Shown one piece after another: positions 47,361-59,841 of a DNA stretch of 64,000 nt. Numbering within the stretch: position 1 is the stretch's first letter; each line of letters begins with the position of its first letter. The position numbers were made by a program, and so were the translations under genes. The stretch spans positions 82,591,785 through 82,655,784 of the forward strand of contig CM048555.1 in NCBI GenBank assembly GCA_026413225.1, in the 5' to 3' direction. Below the pieces are notes generated by a model. The model was not told where the DNA came from and searched no databases. It was given only the letters and a program-made list of their open reading frames with translations. The stretch is from Otis tarda. Its lineage: Eukaryota > Chordata > Aves > Otidiformes > Otididae.

Positions 47361-50300
47361 ATGGCGGCGCTGGCGCGGTGGGCGCGGGTACAGCTGCGGC
47401 CGGGCGCCGCGCGTTGGTGCCGGGCGCTGAGCGGGGCCGCCGAGGCTCCCCCGCCGCCTCCCCTCCGCCCTCCGCCGGGGGCCGGGCGCTGGCGGCGGCG
47501 CTGGGCGCCGGGGCGGCGGCGCTGGTGCTGCTGTGGGCCCGGGAGGGCGAGGGCCGCCGGCCCGCGCTGCCCGCGCTGCGCGCCGCCGTGCCCGCCCCGC
47601 CCGCCCCGCCGCCCGCCTCGCCCCGCGCCGCCTTCAACTTCATCGCCGACGTGGTGGAGAAGACGGCGCCCGCGCTGGTCTACGTGGAGATCGTGGGCAG
47701 GTACCGGTACCGGCACCGGGCGGCCGCCGCCGGCTTCCCCGCTGCCCCACGGGGCCGGTTCCCTCCTGACCTCGTCCCGGTCCCCGCCCGTCCTGCCCCT
47801 CCGGGAAGGGTCTGGCCCTGGGAACACCCTCGCCCATCCCGCCCGCGCGGAGCAGCCCCCGCCCCGGCCAGCTCGTCTCCTAGGCGGCCTGAACCGGGCA
47901 CGGCGTCCGCGGGGGTCCCGCCAGCGCGGCGGGAGGGACGGGTCCGTGCCCCGGCCCCGCTGCCCGCACACGCAGCCAGCGCGCGCTCGGCCGTCGCCGC
48001 AGGCACAGCCTTCTGCCGCCCCCATGTCCTCCAGGACTGCTCCGGCCCCTTCTGCCGCCCCCATGTCCTCCAGGACTGCTCCGGCCCCTTCTGCCGCCCC
48101 CATGTCCTCCAGGACTGCTCCGGCCCCTTCTGCCGCCCCCATGTCCTCCAGGACTGCTCTGGCCAAGCTGCCGTGTAGGTAGCGGCCGCGGGCTGCCCTG
48201 CGGCGCGGGGTTACTCTGTCCCAGAGCACGGCTCTGCGTTTGCCTTTGAGCTCTGTGACGTTCCTGCTGTCCTGCCTCTCCAGCCTGTCAGGGCAGCTCT
48301 GAGCAGTAGCTCTGCCCTTCTGCTTGTTGTCCACTCGCTGCAGTGCGGTGTCACCCGCGGGGCTGCTGAGTGCGTGCAGTGGCCTGTCCTGCGGTTCATG
48401 AACGGTGTTAGATGGCATTGGCCCTCTCTCGTTTCCTGAGGCACGGCGTTCATAGCTGGTCACCAGCTGGACTTGGACCTTGGTGCTCCAGCCGGTTTTA
48501 CATTACCTGATTACCAGCCTGATGTCACCTGCGTGGCTAGAAAGGCACTGCGGGAGACCATACTGAAAGCCTTCCTAAGGTAGACAACGTCCTTTGCTCA
48601 CCCCTCCTCTGCACAGCCGCTCATCTGTTCGCAGAAGCCACCTGGGTTGGTTGAGCCTGACCTGCAGTTGCTAATCCTGTGCTGGCTGCTCTGGCCCCTT
48701 CTTGTGTGCCAGGCAGGAAGTGTTTTTGGGAGCGTTTGCTCCCTAACTTTCCCAGAGATGGTCCTGCTGGAGCGGGTCCAGAGGAGGCCACGAAGATGAT
48801 CAGAGGATAGGCTGAGAGAGCTGGGGCTGTTCAGCCTGGAGAAGAGGAGGCTCCGGGGAGACCTTAGAGCGGCTCCCAGTGCCTAAAGGGGGCTGCAGGA
48901 AAGGTGGGGAGAGACTCTTCAGCAGGGCCTGTTGTGACAGGATGAGGGGTAATGGGTTTAAAATAGAAGGAGGTAAATTCAGACTGGACACCAGGAAAAA
49001 TGTTTTTACACTGAGGGTTGCAGAACACTGGCCCAGGTTGCCCAGAGAGGCGGTGGACGCCCCATCCCTGGAAACGTTCCAGGCCAGGTTGGCCAGGGCT
49101 CTGAGCAACCTGATCTGGTTGGAGATGCCCCTGCTCCTTGCAGGGGGGTTGGACTGGGTGGGCTTTACAGGTCCCTTCCCACCCAAACTATTCTGTCTAA
49201 TGGAGGTGAAGGTGACTGGCCTGCAGTTTTCAGGACCCTTTTTCTTGGCAGTCTTTTAGGCTGTTGTGACATTTGTCCTTTTCCAGCCATCAGGAGCCCC
49301 CCCTTTACCACTGTGACATTTGAGCACTCGCAGGGACATCAGCCACCCCTCTCATGTGTATCCTGTCTGATGCAATGGCTTGTGTGTGTGCAGTTGGCTT
49401 TAGTGATCCCTCCCTTGATGTTCTTCTGTGTAATGCTGCCTTCCCACAAACTCTGCCTCTGGGCGCAGGACTCGGGAGGCCCAAGAAATATGGCAGAAAG
49501 GCACTGGATCACCTCCGCCCTTTCTGAGTCCTGTGTCACCAGGTCCCTTGCCTCACTCAGCAGCAGGCCTCCCGCAGAGTCAGGGTGATTGGTGTACCCC
49601 GTGGGCACCATGGGCTGCGACTGGGAGTCGTGCTCTAGCTGTCTGAAGATGGTGTGCCCATCACCTCCCGGGTGGTTATCACCTGCTGCGAGGCAAGGCT
49701 GCGTGTTCAGGCTACTCCTCTGCACAGATCACAACCCCTCCTGCTTGCCTCCTTGTCGCTCTTTCCCATGGAGCCTGCACCGTCCGTTGCAGCTCTCCCC
49801 TCACGTCAGCTTCCCCCTGTGCCTCTCTCGTCCCAGCAGCATCCTACCTTTGCGGTCTCCTGGCTCTTCCTGCTTGTTCCCCTGCTGTGTGTGTTAGTGC
49901 AGACTCTCGAGATGGGGAAGTGAAGGAGTCTCCCCCATCGGGCTGTTGCCCAGGCATCCTCACTGTCCTCCGCTTCTTTCCAGGCCTTCTGGTCTGGGCC
50001 ACCCAGTCTGCGTGGCCCCTGCATGCCCCATCCTACCCCGGTCCCCTCAGGGTCCCTGCCATCCCTCCCTGACCTGTGCCCACCTTGCAGGCATCCCTTT
50101 TCGGGCCGTGACGTGCCCATCTCGAACGGCTCGGGTTTCCTGGTGTCTCCGGATGGGCTCATTGTGACCAACGCACACGTGGTGGCAAACCGGCGGCGCG
50201 TGCGGGTGAAGCTGGCCAGCGGCGAGCAGTATGACGCTGTGGTGCAGGACGTGGACCAGGTTGCAGACATCGCTACCATCAAGATCAAGCCTAAGGTGTG

Positions 50301-53300
50301 CGTCGTGGTTGTGGAGGTGCTCCCTTCGCGCCCTCCTGTCCGCTCACTGTCCTCCTCTCTTCCAGCACCCACTGCCCACCCTGCCGCTGGGGCGCTCCTC
50401 CGAGGTGCGGCAGGGAGAGTTCGTGGTGGCCATGGGCAGCCCGTTCGCCCTGCAGAACACCATCACCTCTGGAATCGTCAGCTCCGCCCAGCGGGGCAGC
50501 CGGGAGCTGGGCCTGACCGCCTCTGACATGGAGTACATCCAGACCGATGCCGCTATCGATGTAAGGGGAGCGTGTGGTGCGTGCTGGGTTGGCACCTCAC
50601 CCTGGCTGCGCTCTTTGGGGAGGGGGGAGCTGGTAAGGGCTGCGGGTGCCATGGGGTCAGAGGAGGCTGGAGGCAGAGCACTGGGAGACGAAGGGATTCT
50701 GGACAGTCGCTGCGGCACTGTTTCTTGGCCTGACCCTGTTCTCTGGGCTCTGCTTCCCTGCTGCGGGTCCTGCCGTGTGAGGACGTCTCTTTCACGCCCT
50801 GTTTTCTGCTCTCTCCTCTGCTGCAGTTTGGGAACTCCGGGGGCCCCCTCGTCAACTTGGTGAGTTCTCCTGCCCGCACCCTCGCTGGCCGGGGCAGAGA
50901 CGTGCTGCGTGCCCTTTGGTCGGTGCCCCTTGGCGGGAGCACCTGTGGGTGCAGCTGCCAGCAGGGAGGGACTGTGCGTGCTCCAGGCTCCGTGAGGAGG
51001 AGTGGGATCGGCCTGGTCTGGGAGCTGTTTCACCGGAGCCGATGGGACTCCCGTGCGGCAGAGCCGGGCCCTGCCCTGGTGAAGCCAGCGTGGGTGGTGC
51101 TGGCGGGGCAGCGGGAGGGGCTGCACGGGCTGTGGCCCCTGGGACCAGTCCCTGCCCAGCCTCAGCAGGGTCGGGCAGGCTGGGGAGGGGTGGGCGCGCA
51201 GGCGGGACCCAGGCTTGCGCTGTAGTTCCCTCCTCTCCACAAGGATGCAGGCTGGATAGCATGGCCCTTTTCCCCGCAGGATGGCGAAGTGATTGGGGTG
51301 AACACTATGAAGGTGACGTCAGGCATCTCTTTTGCCATCCCCTCAGACCGGCTGCGGAAGTTCCTGCAAAAGGAGGAGCAGCGCAAAAGTGAGTTGGGCG
51401 CCTCTCTGGTCGGCTGTTGTGGAAGGAGGCGAGGAGGAGCACGACAGAGGGAAGCTCTGACGCAGCTGGGCTGCAGGCCCTTCTTCTGAGAGCGGGGCAA
51501 GCGGAGCAGGAGAAAGAGCCTTTGGGGGCAGGGAGATTCTCTCATCAGGCATGAAACTCCCCTCTGCCATGAGAAAGCTGTGCTGCTGCTTCCTGCCCAG
51601 AGGGACCTAGCAGACTGCAAGGAGGACGCAGGCCTGCATTACTGCAGAAAGGACTTTTAAAGTGTTCCAGGTAGCTTCAGTCCCCAGGGGTAGGTGAGGA
51701 TTTTTTTTTTTTGCCATCCATTGCCACTTTCGATTAGATTTCAACATAGGGGAGAATCGGTGGACCATTTGTTGGTGTTCAAACAGGGAAAGGATGGCCT
51801 GGAAACTGAGGGCTACTTAGCCTGACGTGTAGTAATGGAAACACAGGTGCAGGATTTGGCTGTCTCGTAAAGCACAGGTGGTTAGCTTAGTCCTGTAGAG
51901 CATTGCCTGGTTTTGTTCCTCTGTGTTTGTGATGACTTATTTAATGCAGCCTCTTGCTACCTGGTTCTCATGTTGACGCTGTGGAGTGATATTCTCAGTC
52001 AGAAAAATGACAGCTCAAACCAGGAAGGCAAAGTATTTAAACCTGTACAGCTCTAACTGGTGAATGGAACTCAGATAAGCTGTTGGTAGGGAATCAGAAC
52101 TACTCCCTGCGTACAGCGCCTGCCTTGAGGTGCGTGGGCCTTGCAGCTCGGCTGGCTCAGCCCAGCGCTGTTTCGAGTGCATGTCTGTTTTCAGCCTTGT
52201 CATTTGATGTCCTTTCTGTCAACAGGCTCCTGGTTTGGCAACACAGAGACAAAGCGCCGGTACATAGGGGTGATGATGCTGACTCTTACACCAAGGTACG
52301 TGCTCCGAGGTCAGGGGCCACCGGGCCGGTCCTGTTGGGGCGTGGCGGCTGTGTGACGGGATCTTCCAAACTGACTGCGAGTGCCTGTTTTTGGGAGGAT
52401 TGTCTTCACAGCTTAAGCTCTCAGATCTCTTTGTGCTCATGTTGTGTTTAGACTCTAGGCTATGTTGGGTAAATTCAAAGCTTGCAAGTTTCTACACTTG
52501 TGGCAGAATCTGCAAGCAGATAAAAGGTCCCTGACCCTACCCCGCAGAGTGCCAGATCAGTCTGTAAATTGTCATTGAGGGGATTTGATAGAGCCCTTGC
52601 AGCACAGCGTGAGCGAAGAGCCACCAGAAACCTTGTGTAATTAATAGATGCGCAGTGTACCAGCTGAAAGTTGTGATGAAACAACTGGGCAAGTTGTGTC
52701 CTCTGGGAGGAGGGATCTACCAGGTGAATTCTGTGGTGCAGAAACAGTTCTGGAAAATGGGACTTTCAGAATAAGAAGTGGCAAGTTTGCCTGCAGCAGA
52801 GCCGACTGAGGGAGGAGGTGAGCAGGTAGGAGAGCGGGCTGGGTTGGCGCACCCAGCATGGCTGCCACAGAGGGTGGTGTGAGACTCCTGGGTTTCAGGA
52901 GCAGGGCTGGGTCCTGCCTCTGGAGAGAAGTCGTCGTGGTGCTGACCAGTACAGCACTGACAAGTGGGGAGAGGACGACTTCTGTGTCTGAGACTCTTCA
53001 CCCTCGTGACTGCGGCTTGGGAAGGGCATTACGCAAAGAAGACTGCAGACAGACAACCTGCTTGGGTCTGATGGAAGGATCACCTGCCCTTGCTTCAGCT
53101 GGTCCCCAGGATGTGCCTGTGGCCTTGCCAGCCAACCAGACACCCTGGCATGGGTGCCCTGCTGGCAGCGGCAGCTGTTCCCTGCTGAGGGCTGGACCGC
53201 CCTGGTCGGGCCTGCACAGAGCTCCGCTCAGGGCTGCGAGCCCTGGGAGGGAGTTGCTACAGGAGCTGTACCTGAACGCCTACCAGTAGCCTCCTAAGTG

Positions 53301-56300
53301 CAGCAAGTGCACGTGTCAGGAGTGTGCTGCACCTGTGCTCTCACCTCTGAGAGCAGTTCTCCTTTTCAGGGGCAGGGTGTCTGCTCTGGTGCCTTGGCTC
53401 TTGCAGCCATCTTTCAAGAGACCTTTAAGCGGCTCTTGGGGCTCAGCATGCTCGTGGGGTTGACTGTAGCGTGCTTGGCAGAAGCACCCTTCAGGGCTGT
53501 GCTCTGCCTTTGCTAACACTCTCATGGCTCTTGGTGTTCGCTGGGTTTGCAGGCTGCACCTCTGGACACCACGAGCCGTCTCTGGGGTTCGTGCCTGGGA
53601 CACAAAGGGAGGAGCAGACGCTGTGTGCCTCCTGGGATTCAGGGCAGTGCGGTGGTGGGGGAGCACTGTCGGCATTGCCGGCGTGCCCAGTAGATGGTGC
53701 TGGTACGCGGCAAGACCTGTGGGCTGTGGGAGCCCAGCCTCCTCCTGCTTCCCTGGGCAGGGGTGGAGGACAGTCTGTCAGGGAAGCAGCGTGAAATGCT
53801 GGGGATGTGGCTCCTAGGAAGCGGGTCCAGCTTCAGCGCAGCCAGCCAGCAGTCTGGCAGCTGGTCCGCAGAAACCATCTGACTGCAGGTCTTGTTTGTG
53901 CCCGGTTGCTGGGAAGGGATTGCTCGCCTTGGAATGTGGTGATTACACTGTCTGAACATGCTCATTTGGGAGACTAGAAACGTGCCCTAGCACAGGAAGA
54001 AGGAGAAGCTCCATGTTGGGTACAAGCTCCTCGGGATCTTGCAAAGACTGTTTGGCAGGCAGGAGCTTCCCGAGACACCAGGCCTTTGCTCTGCTTCCCG
54101 AAGGGAACAGGGGTGTGGCAATGGCTTTGAGCTCAGCTGAGGTGGAGCTCGTAGGTACCCTCGCCCTGGCCACAAAAAGCCCAGGGAAGAGGCAGGACCC
54201 TGGCTAGCACAGCCCTCCGCAGTCGTCGTACAGCGTGGAGTAAGTAGGCACTGAGCAAAGGGCTTTGAAACCAGCAAAGGAGAGAGATGCTGATTATTGG
54301 GAGCATGTTCTACAAGGAGCTGCTACTGGAATGTGTTGCTGGTCAGGGCTGTTAACGGAGGGATGTCCAAAACATAGTTGGTTCTTGGTTCAATGTGTGA
54401 TGGGACTTGGTGGTGCTGTAGGGTTCACGTGAGCAACTAGAAAATTTTACAGAAGAAAAATCTTACTGGCTTTTGAATGCAAAGATGCAGCGTTGCAGCT
54501 CAGGAGTTTTGTGAGACAGGCAGCTGGGGTCCATGGGCACGTGGAACTGTCTCGTCCGCAGCTGGCCTGTGGGTGCAGGTGTGGTGGACCCGTCATCTGG
54601 CTGACCTGTGGGCTTGGCCTGGCTGGGATGGAGCAGTTTTCTTCTCAGCAGCCCAGGTGGTGCTGCGTGTTACAGACCTGTGACCAGAGCTGTTGGTGAC
54701 ACACGGGTGTTTCAGCTGTTGCTGAACGGTGCTGACATGGCGCCAAGGCCTGCTCTGTTTCTGACTGACACTCCAGGGAGGAGACTGGGGGGACACACAG
54801 CTGGACAGCTGACCTGAGCTGCCCACGCGTGATGTGCTCAGCAATGAAACTTTTCCAAGTAGCCATTGCTCGGGGATTGGCTGGGCATCGTGCTGCTGGT
54901 GGGAGGTGGTCAGGGAGTGTCTTTGCATCGCTTTCCTTTTTGTTTTTTTTCTTCCCTTTTTTTTCTTTTCTTTCTTTCTTCACATATTAAGCTATCTTTA
55001 TCTAGACCCACAAGTTTTCCTGCTTTTGCCCTTCCAATTCTCTGCCCCATCCTGCTGTGGGAATGACTGAGCAGCTGGGTGGGGATTTACCAGCCAGCCG
55101 GGGCCCACAACAGGGTGCAGCCACCCTTAGTGCTGTGTAGCCTAAAATCACAAAATCACACGTTTACTCTGTTTGTAGAGACCCGCTTAAGGGTGTGTAT
55201 TGTTCAGTGTCAGGCTTGACTTGGTACACGTGCAGACACCATCAAATGGGTGGTTCTGTCCCCAGTGACCAGTGCCAAGGCAAGAGGCAATGGGCAGAAA
55301 CTGGAACACAGGAGATTCCGTGTTTTTTACTCTGAGGAGAGTGGTCAAGGCCTGGCACAGGTTGCCTGGAGGGGCTGGAGAGTCTCCAGCCTTGGAGATG
55401 CTCAGAACCTGACTGGACATGGTCCTGCTGAGCCTGCTTGAGCAGGGAGGTTGGGCGAGACAGGCTCAAGAGGTCCCTTCCAACCTCAGCCACGCTGTCA
55501 TCCTGTGAAATCAACAGGCAGCTTGCAGAAGTCTATGAAAAAGTCCCGTAGAGTTCAGCAAAGACCAGTGCAAAGTGGGAAGCTGTAACTGGCTGAACAG
55601 GTACCTGATAAGGAGCAAGGAGCTGGGCAGAGTGACCGCGGGAATTTCTGGGGCTGCAGTGGATCAGAGCTGACGCACAGTGTTTGAGGGAAGAATGCTG
55701 TTTACACCTTGCACGGTCCCACCACTCTGGTGAGATCCGGCTGGAGCACTGTGTCTAGTTCTGGACGCTTTCGGGAGGGGAGAGGAGCTGTTGGAGAGAG
55801 TCCAAAGAGGAGCAGTGAGAGGTGCAGAGTTTAAGCTAGGTTTAGAGAACCTCATCTGGAGGAAGATTGGAGGAACTGGGATTGTTTAGTCTACAGACTT
55901 GGGAGGAGAGATGCAAGTATACCTCTGCTTGATACGTCTGGCAAAAAGAGGGGGCACAGCTCTTGTTCTGTGTCTGCCTGCCAAAGGCAGAGAAGTGAAA
56001 CTGCCACAGGGGAGGGATGGACCTGATGCCAGGAAGGCAATCTGACGTGGGGCTGCTCAGACAAGGGACGTGCATCACCAGCAGCTGTAATCCAGCTGGC
56101 AGCTACTCCGGTAGTTTCCAGCTCTCCGTGGAGCCGTCAGGACTTTTGTCCTCTAGTTTTTGACAGGAAGGTGGTGGTCTCTGGGTGCCCAAGGGGTTTG
56201 CAGCTGTTCGCTTGTGCTTTGCAGCATACAGGGACACAGGAGGAGAGGTTCTGCACCGTGGTCTCCAAGTCCATGCAGCCATAGTGGGGTGGGAGCCATG

Positions 56301-57040
56301 CTCTGCCTCCCAGCTCCTTACCATGATGTGGATTTTCCCTCTGCAGCATCCTGGCAGAGCTGAAGCTGCGTGACCCCAGCTTCCCTGATGTCTCCTACGG
56401 AGTGCTAATCCACAAGGTGATCATCGGCTCCCCGGCCCATCAGTAAGTGCTGCCTTATATTGTTATTATTGTAGCCTTCCCTTGTTATTTTAGTAAATTG
56501 TCTTCATCTCAACCCACGAGTTCTCCTTCCTTCCCAATTCTCTCCCCCATCCCACTGGGGAGGGGGAGGATGAGCGAGAAACTGTGTGGTAATTTGGGCT
56601 AAACCGTCACAGGGGGTGGCGTGGGAGAGCAGCTACGAGGGATGGGATGTATTTAGCTCTGAGTGGTTTGCCCCAGAGCAGCAGAGCTTGGGCCCCACAA
56701 GGGTCAGTCTGCAGCAGAAGCTGACTGGGGACCCTTGCCCAGGCTTGATGTGCATGTGTGGCCTGGTGCAGCAGCCCCAGCCCCCTGTAGTGCCTGGCTC
56801 CACTGCCTTTTGGGAAGATGAAGCCAAGCGTCTGCTTCACCTGCTGTGCTTTCCTGTTGTCCTTCTCCCCACAGGGCAGGGATGAAGGCAGGTGACGTGG
56901 TGCTGGAGATCAATGGGCAGGCATCACGCCGTGCAGAGGATGTGTACGAGGCAGTACGGACGCAGCAGAGCCTGGCCTTGCTGGTGCGGCGCGGCTATGA
57001 CACGTTGCTGGTGAGCGTTGTCCCTGAGGTCACGGAGTAG
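47361..57040 (+). CDS. HTRA2: HTRA2, mitochondrial HtrA serine peptidase (Omi)
   Basis: HTRA2 is a trimeric intermembrane-space protease whose processed N-terminus binds IAP proteins. Exons: 47361-47700 (ATG), 50091-50295, 50366-50560, 50827-50859, 51280-51388, 52226-52295, 56347-56442, 56875-57040 (TAG). Seen: an Arg-rich leader starting [12 protein letters not shown], a hydrophobic membrane anchor ([13 protein letters not shown]), then AVPA as the predicted mature end (human AVPS), [19 protein letters not shown], catalytic His in TNAHVV, Asp in DIATI, Ser in [10 protein letters not shown], and a PDZ domain with [18 protein letters not shown]. Exons 2-8 keep phase perfectly. Within exon 1 the frame carrying the ATG and leader differs from the frame carrying the anchor and protease, with the switch between about 47440 and 47490. 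A missing base in this very GC-rich sequence is the simplest explanation. With one base restored the length would be about 404 residues (human 458). Confidence 0.96.
48008..48170. repeat. 39-bp minisatellite (four units) in HTRA2 intron 1
   Basis: Four almost perfect copies of a 39-bp unit containing CATGTCCTCCAGGACTGCTC lie about 310 bp after the exon-1 donor. The unit length is a multiple of three, so the region stays open in two plus frames, but there is no evidence of coding. Confidence 0.85.
48755..49200 (+). mobile_element. CR1 LINE 3' fragment
   Basis: This is the classic CR1 3' end: GGGCTGTTCAGCCTGGAGAA near 48,825, GGTTGCCCAGAGAGG near 49,035, and the terminal GGTTGGACTGGGTGG stretch ending at CAAACTATTCTG. 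It lies in HTRA2 intron 1, is 5'-truncated and same-sense to HTRA2. Confidence 0.92.
54936..55110. mobile_element. LTR-like fragment, copy 1
   Basis: A pyrimidine-rich start is followed by CCTTCCAATTCTCTGCCCCA and GGGGATTTACCAGCCAGCCG. It shares its arrangement with 56,455-56,612 and resembles the end of an avian endogenous-retrovirus LTR as I remember it. No retroviral genes are present. Confidence 0.5.
55290..55505 (+). mobile_element. CR1 LINE 3' fragment (diverged)
   Basis: The CR1-type blocks GGCACAGGTTGCCTGGAGGG and AGGTCCCTTCCAACCTCAGC, in order, end in TCCTGTGA. It lies in the 4-kb HTRA2 intron 6. Confidence 0.75.
55690..56060 (+). mobile_element. Further retroelement-derived stretch (probably CR1)
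   Basis: Blocks such as CTGGAGCACTGTGTCTAGTT and GGAGAGAGTCCAAAGAGGAG follow the CR1 layout upstream of the 3' end. It is strongly decayed and adjoins the previous fragment. The subfamily is not assignable by eye. Confidence 0.6.
56455..56612. mobile_element. LTR-like fragment, copy 2
   Basis: CCTTCCCAATTCTCTCCCCC, CCCATCCCACTGGGGAGGGG, and a tail GGGCTAAACCGTCACAGG match copy 1 in order. It starts 13 bp after the donor of HTRA2 exon 7. Confidence 0.5.
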
Positions 57041-57234
57041 CGGTGCCGTTGCGCAGGCTGCTGCGGGTGCTGGCTGGCGGTGCTGGCCGAGAGCCGAGGA
57101 CACGAGACTGAGCCGTGTCTGTGTGCCGGTCAGGGAGAGACTGAGAGCGCGTGAGGGACTGCAAGGGGCCAGGCAGAGGGGCCCAGCCCGGTGCTCGGGT
57201 GGACTCGTGGTGCAAACGCTCCCCTCTGTACTTG

Positions 57235-57240
57235 AATAAA
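57235..57240 (+). terminator. HTRA2: Poly(A) signal of HTRA2
   Basis: AATAAA lies 195 bp after the HTRA2 stop, preceded by a GC-rich 3' UTR with no other canonical signal. Confidence 0.75.
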
Positions 57241-59265
57241 GCACTTTTCTAGGGACCCCCCCATGCTGTGTGGCCTCCTTCTCACAGCAACGGCAATTGC
57301 CATGGGGAGGCTGGGCTGCAGGACCATGCCCTTCCTGTCAGTCCTCGCATGAGTCCCTCTAGCTGTGCTTCCAAGGATCTGCTCCATGTTAGAGTAGAGG
57401 TGTCCTGCTGCCTGCTTGGCACACGGGACTCGGCAGTACGGCAGTACGCTCGGCACACGCACGGGCTGTGATATGACTTCTCCAGCTGTAACTTGTGGGC
57501 ACCCGTCAAGCCGTGGCTCGTGAGGCCACCTCCCCTGCGAGTGTGGCCCTGGAGCTGCTCTGGGGCAGGCTGTGCCGGGGCGGCTCTCCCAGGCTCCTGG
57601 TGTGCCGCTGAGCTGGTCCCTGGCAGCACTCGCCGCTGTGGCTGCGCCTTCGAGGCCAGAGGGATGCGGCAGATGTCTCTTGTCAGTTGCTTCCACCGGG
57701 AGCATTGCAAATGCTCCAGCGTCTGTGTCTGCATCTGCAGCCATGAAGCAGCTTTCTGGGCCGCGGTGAAAGGAGCGTTGGCGCTGGACTCTGAGATGGC
57801 CAGGGCAGCGTCTTGCTGGCCCTGATGCTTGGGAAGGCCGGAGGTGGGAGCCTGCACCGGGGCCGGGGCTTTGCATTCCTCGCCAGCGCTGCCTGTCCCT
57901 CCCCGGGGCCGTGTCTGTGCTGGAGCAGTGCTCTCCCACGCGCGCAGCCGGCCCCCGGGGACAGTGGGGGCCCTCCCTGTGCTCTGCAGCTGGTGGCCGG
58001 GAGCCCAGCTCGCCCTTCTGGGAAGGAGCAGCTCGGGCTGTTCCTCGCCTTCCTGGAAGAGCTGCTGCTCCGCTCCAGCCCCTGCCAGAGGCTGTGGGAG
58101 GCAGGCAGCTCTGCGGCAAGGGCTGCCTTGAGAGGCTGCGTCCGGCCCTGTTCCGGCGGCAGGAATGCGCCTGTCGAGCCAGGCCCTGCTCATGACGGCG
58201 CTGCCGAGCCCTCGCTCCTGCCTGTTATTTTTAGGAGATGAAAGAAGCACAGTTCCTTGGGGGTGCTGTGGCAAAGGGTGGCTTGGAGCCGCTGCTCCCC
58301 CCCGCGCTCTTCCCGCCCTGGAGAACAGGCCTCCTTTCAGGCGGCCCTGGCCTCACCAGAGGAATTCGCTCCCCTGGCAAGCCCCAGCCAGCTGCTTGCA
58401 CGGGAAATAGCTGAGACGCCGGCGGCGTTTCTCGCATAGCTGCTCCGCAGCGCTGACCGCAGTGCTTTCCACTGCCTGGAGCCAGGGGCTGCCCTGGCCT
58501 CGCTGCTGACTGCCCCTTTCCTCCCGGGGCGCGGGGAGGAGCGATCTGTGCCCCAGCAATGTGGAGGCAGCTGGAGCTGCCTCTCTGTGCTGCTCTGTGC
58601 TGCAGATGGGACTGAGCTGGCTGAAGTGCGAGTGCTGCAGGAGCTGGGATGTCCCTCCCTGTGCCCTCATACCACGGCCTCATTCCCTGCCCCAGGTGTC
58701 TGTGCCCGTGGCTGTGCTGCCCCCACACCAGTCACGGCAGCCCACCTCTGCTGCGAGCCTGCAGTCGTCGTGGGTCACAGCCCCACAGTGGCATTTCTGC
58801 TCAATGACATTTGCATTGCATTGGGTATGGGGAACCAGCACTTCACCGCATCCCTGCTGCACCAGCGTGGCCCCGTTCCCTTCCGTGCGGGGCTGTGGGG
58901 CCACTTCAGGCCAGCGTGGCTATGCTGGGGCTCTTGCTGGCCCCTTCCTCTCACCCGCAGGGGCCTCTCCCCGGTGGACCGGCACCGGCTTTCTCTAGCC
59001 CGGCACTGGCTGAGGGTGGTGCAGGCAGGTGAGCTGCTGTGCGGCTGGCTCTGAGCCAGCCAGGGCTGTGGGGCAGGGGGAATTTCCTTCCTCCAGGGGG
59101 GGACTGGGAATGGGCGCAGGGGATGGGGACCAGCTCCCCAGCTCTGTGCTGGAGCGTGCCAGCCAGCCCCGCAGCACGAGCACCGCTGTGCTTCTCGGTC
59201 CTACCCAGCAAATCGTCCCACCCCAGAGAAGAACCAGCAGCTGTTGGGGAAATAGAACTGGCACC
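57241..59265. other. HTRA2-LOXL3 convergent intergenic region
   Basis: About 2 kb of GC-rich sequence between the HTRA2 poly(A) signal and the putative LOXL3 3' end. Overlapping open frames on both strands show no recognisable domain. Nothing else is seen. Confidence 0.45.
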
Positions 59266-59282
59266 TTTATAGAGAAAATAAA
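59266..59282. terminator. Possible LOXL3 poly(A) site (TATAAA, minus) beside a plus-strand AATAAA
   Basis: TATAAA on the minus strand (59271-59266), a known variant signal, lies about 570 bp past the LOXL3 stop and is the best candidate for its 3' end. A plus-strand AATAAA sits at 59277-59282 but has no assigned upstream gene. HTRA2 already has a signal at 57235. Confidence 0.35.
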
Positions 59283-59841
59283 ATTACAACAAAGAGGTGG
59301 GTGTGGGAGCTGCTGCTGGGCAGCTGGAGGCAGCGCTGCCGGGGCAGGGGCAGTCACCCCATCCCCGGGAGATGAGGGGCTCCCTGCGGCTCTGCCAGGG
59401 CCGTGCAGGGGTGCGAGTCCCTGCGAGGGCAGTGGCTCCTGGGGCCGGCTGAGGGCCGAGCCCCGGGGGTGAGAGGGACCAGGGCAGGACGAGGAGGTCG
59501 GATGTGGCTGGGACGGCGGGGACTGGGAGCAGAGGGGGGCACGGCGCGGGGTGCAGGACCCCCAGACCGTACCCGTGTGCTGCAGCCCAGGGGATGCGGG
59601 CGCAGAGTCCTCTGGCCAGTGGTTGGGGCGGTGGCCCGGGCCGGGAGGTGCGGATGTGCAGTGCCTCCAGCACCAGCTCCCCGCGCTGGGGAGGGCAGCT
59701 GGGGATGGTGAGTCCTGGGCAGCCCCCGCAGGGCCACGGGGGCGGCTGTGCGGGGCATGCAGCCTCCCTGCCGGCCCCCAGCAGCTGCCTCCCACCTCTG
59801 CGGCGAGGGAGGGAGATGCCCGTCTCCCCAAGCGCCGGACC

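Noticed and set aside
46374..48182. A 602-codon open frame on the plus strand across the AUP1/HTRA2 promoter.
   Set aside because: It is open only because the CpG island is poor in A and T. It overlaps AUP1 exons antisense and is Pro/Arg-rich without motifs. Only the part from 47361 belongs to HTRA2.
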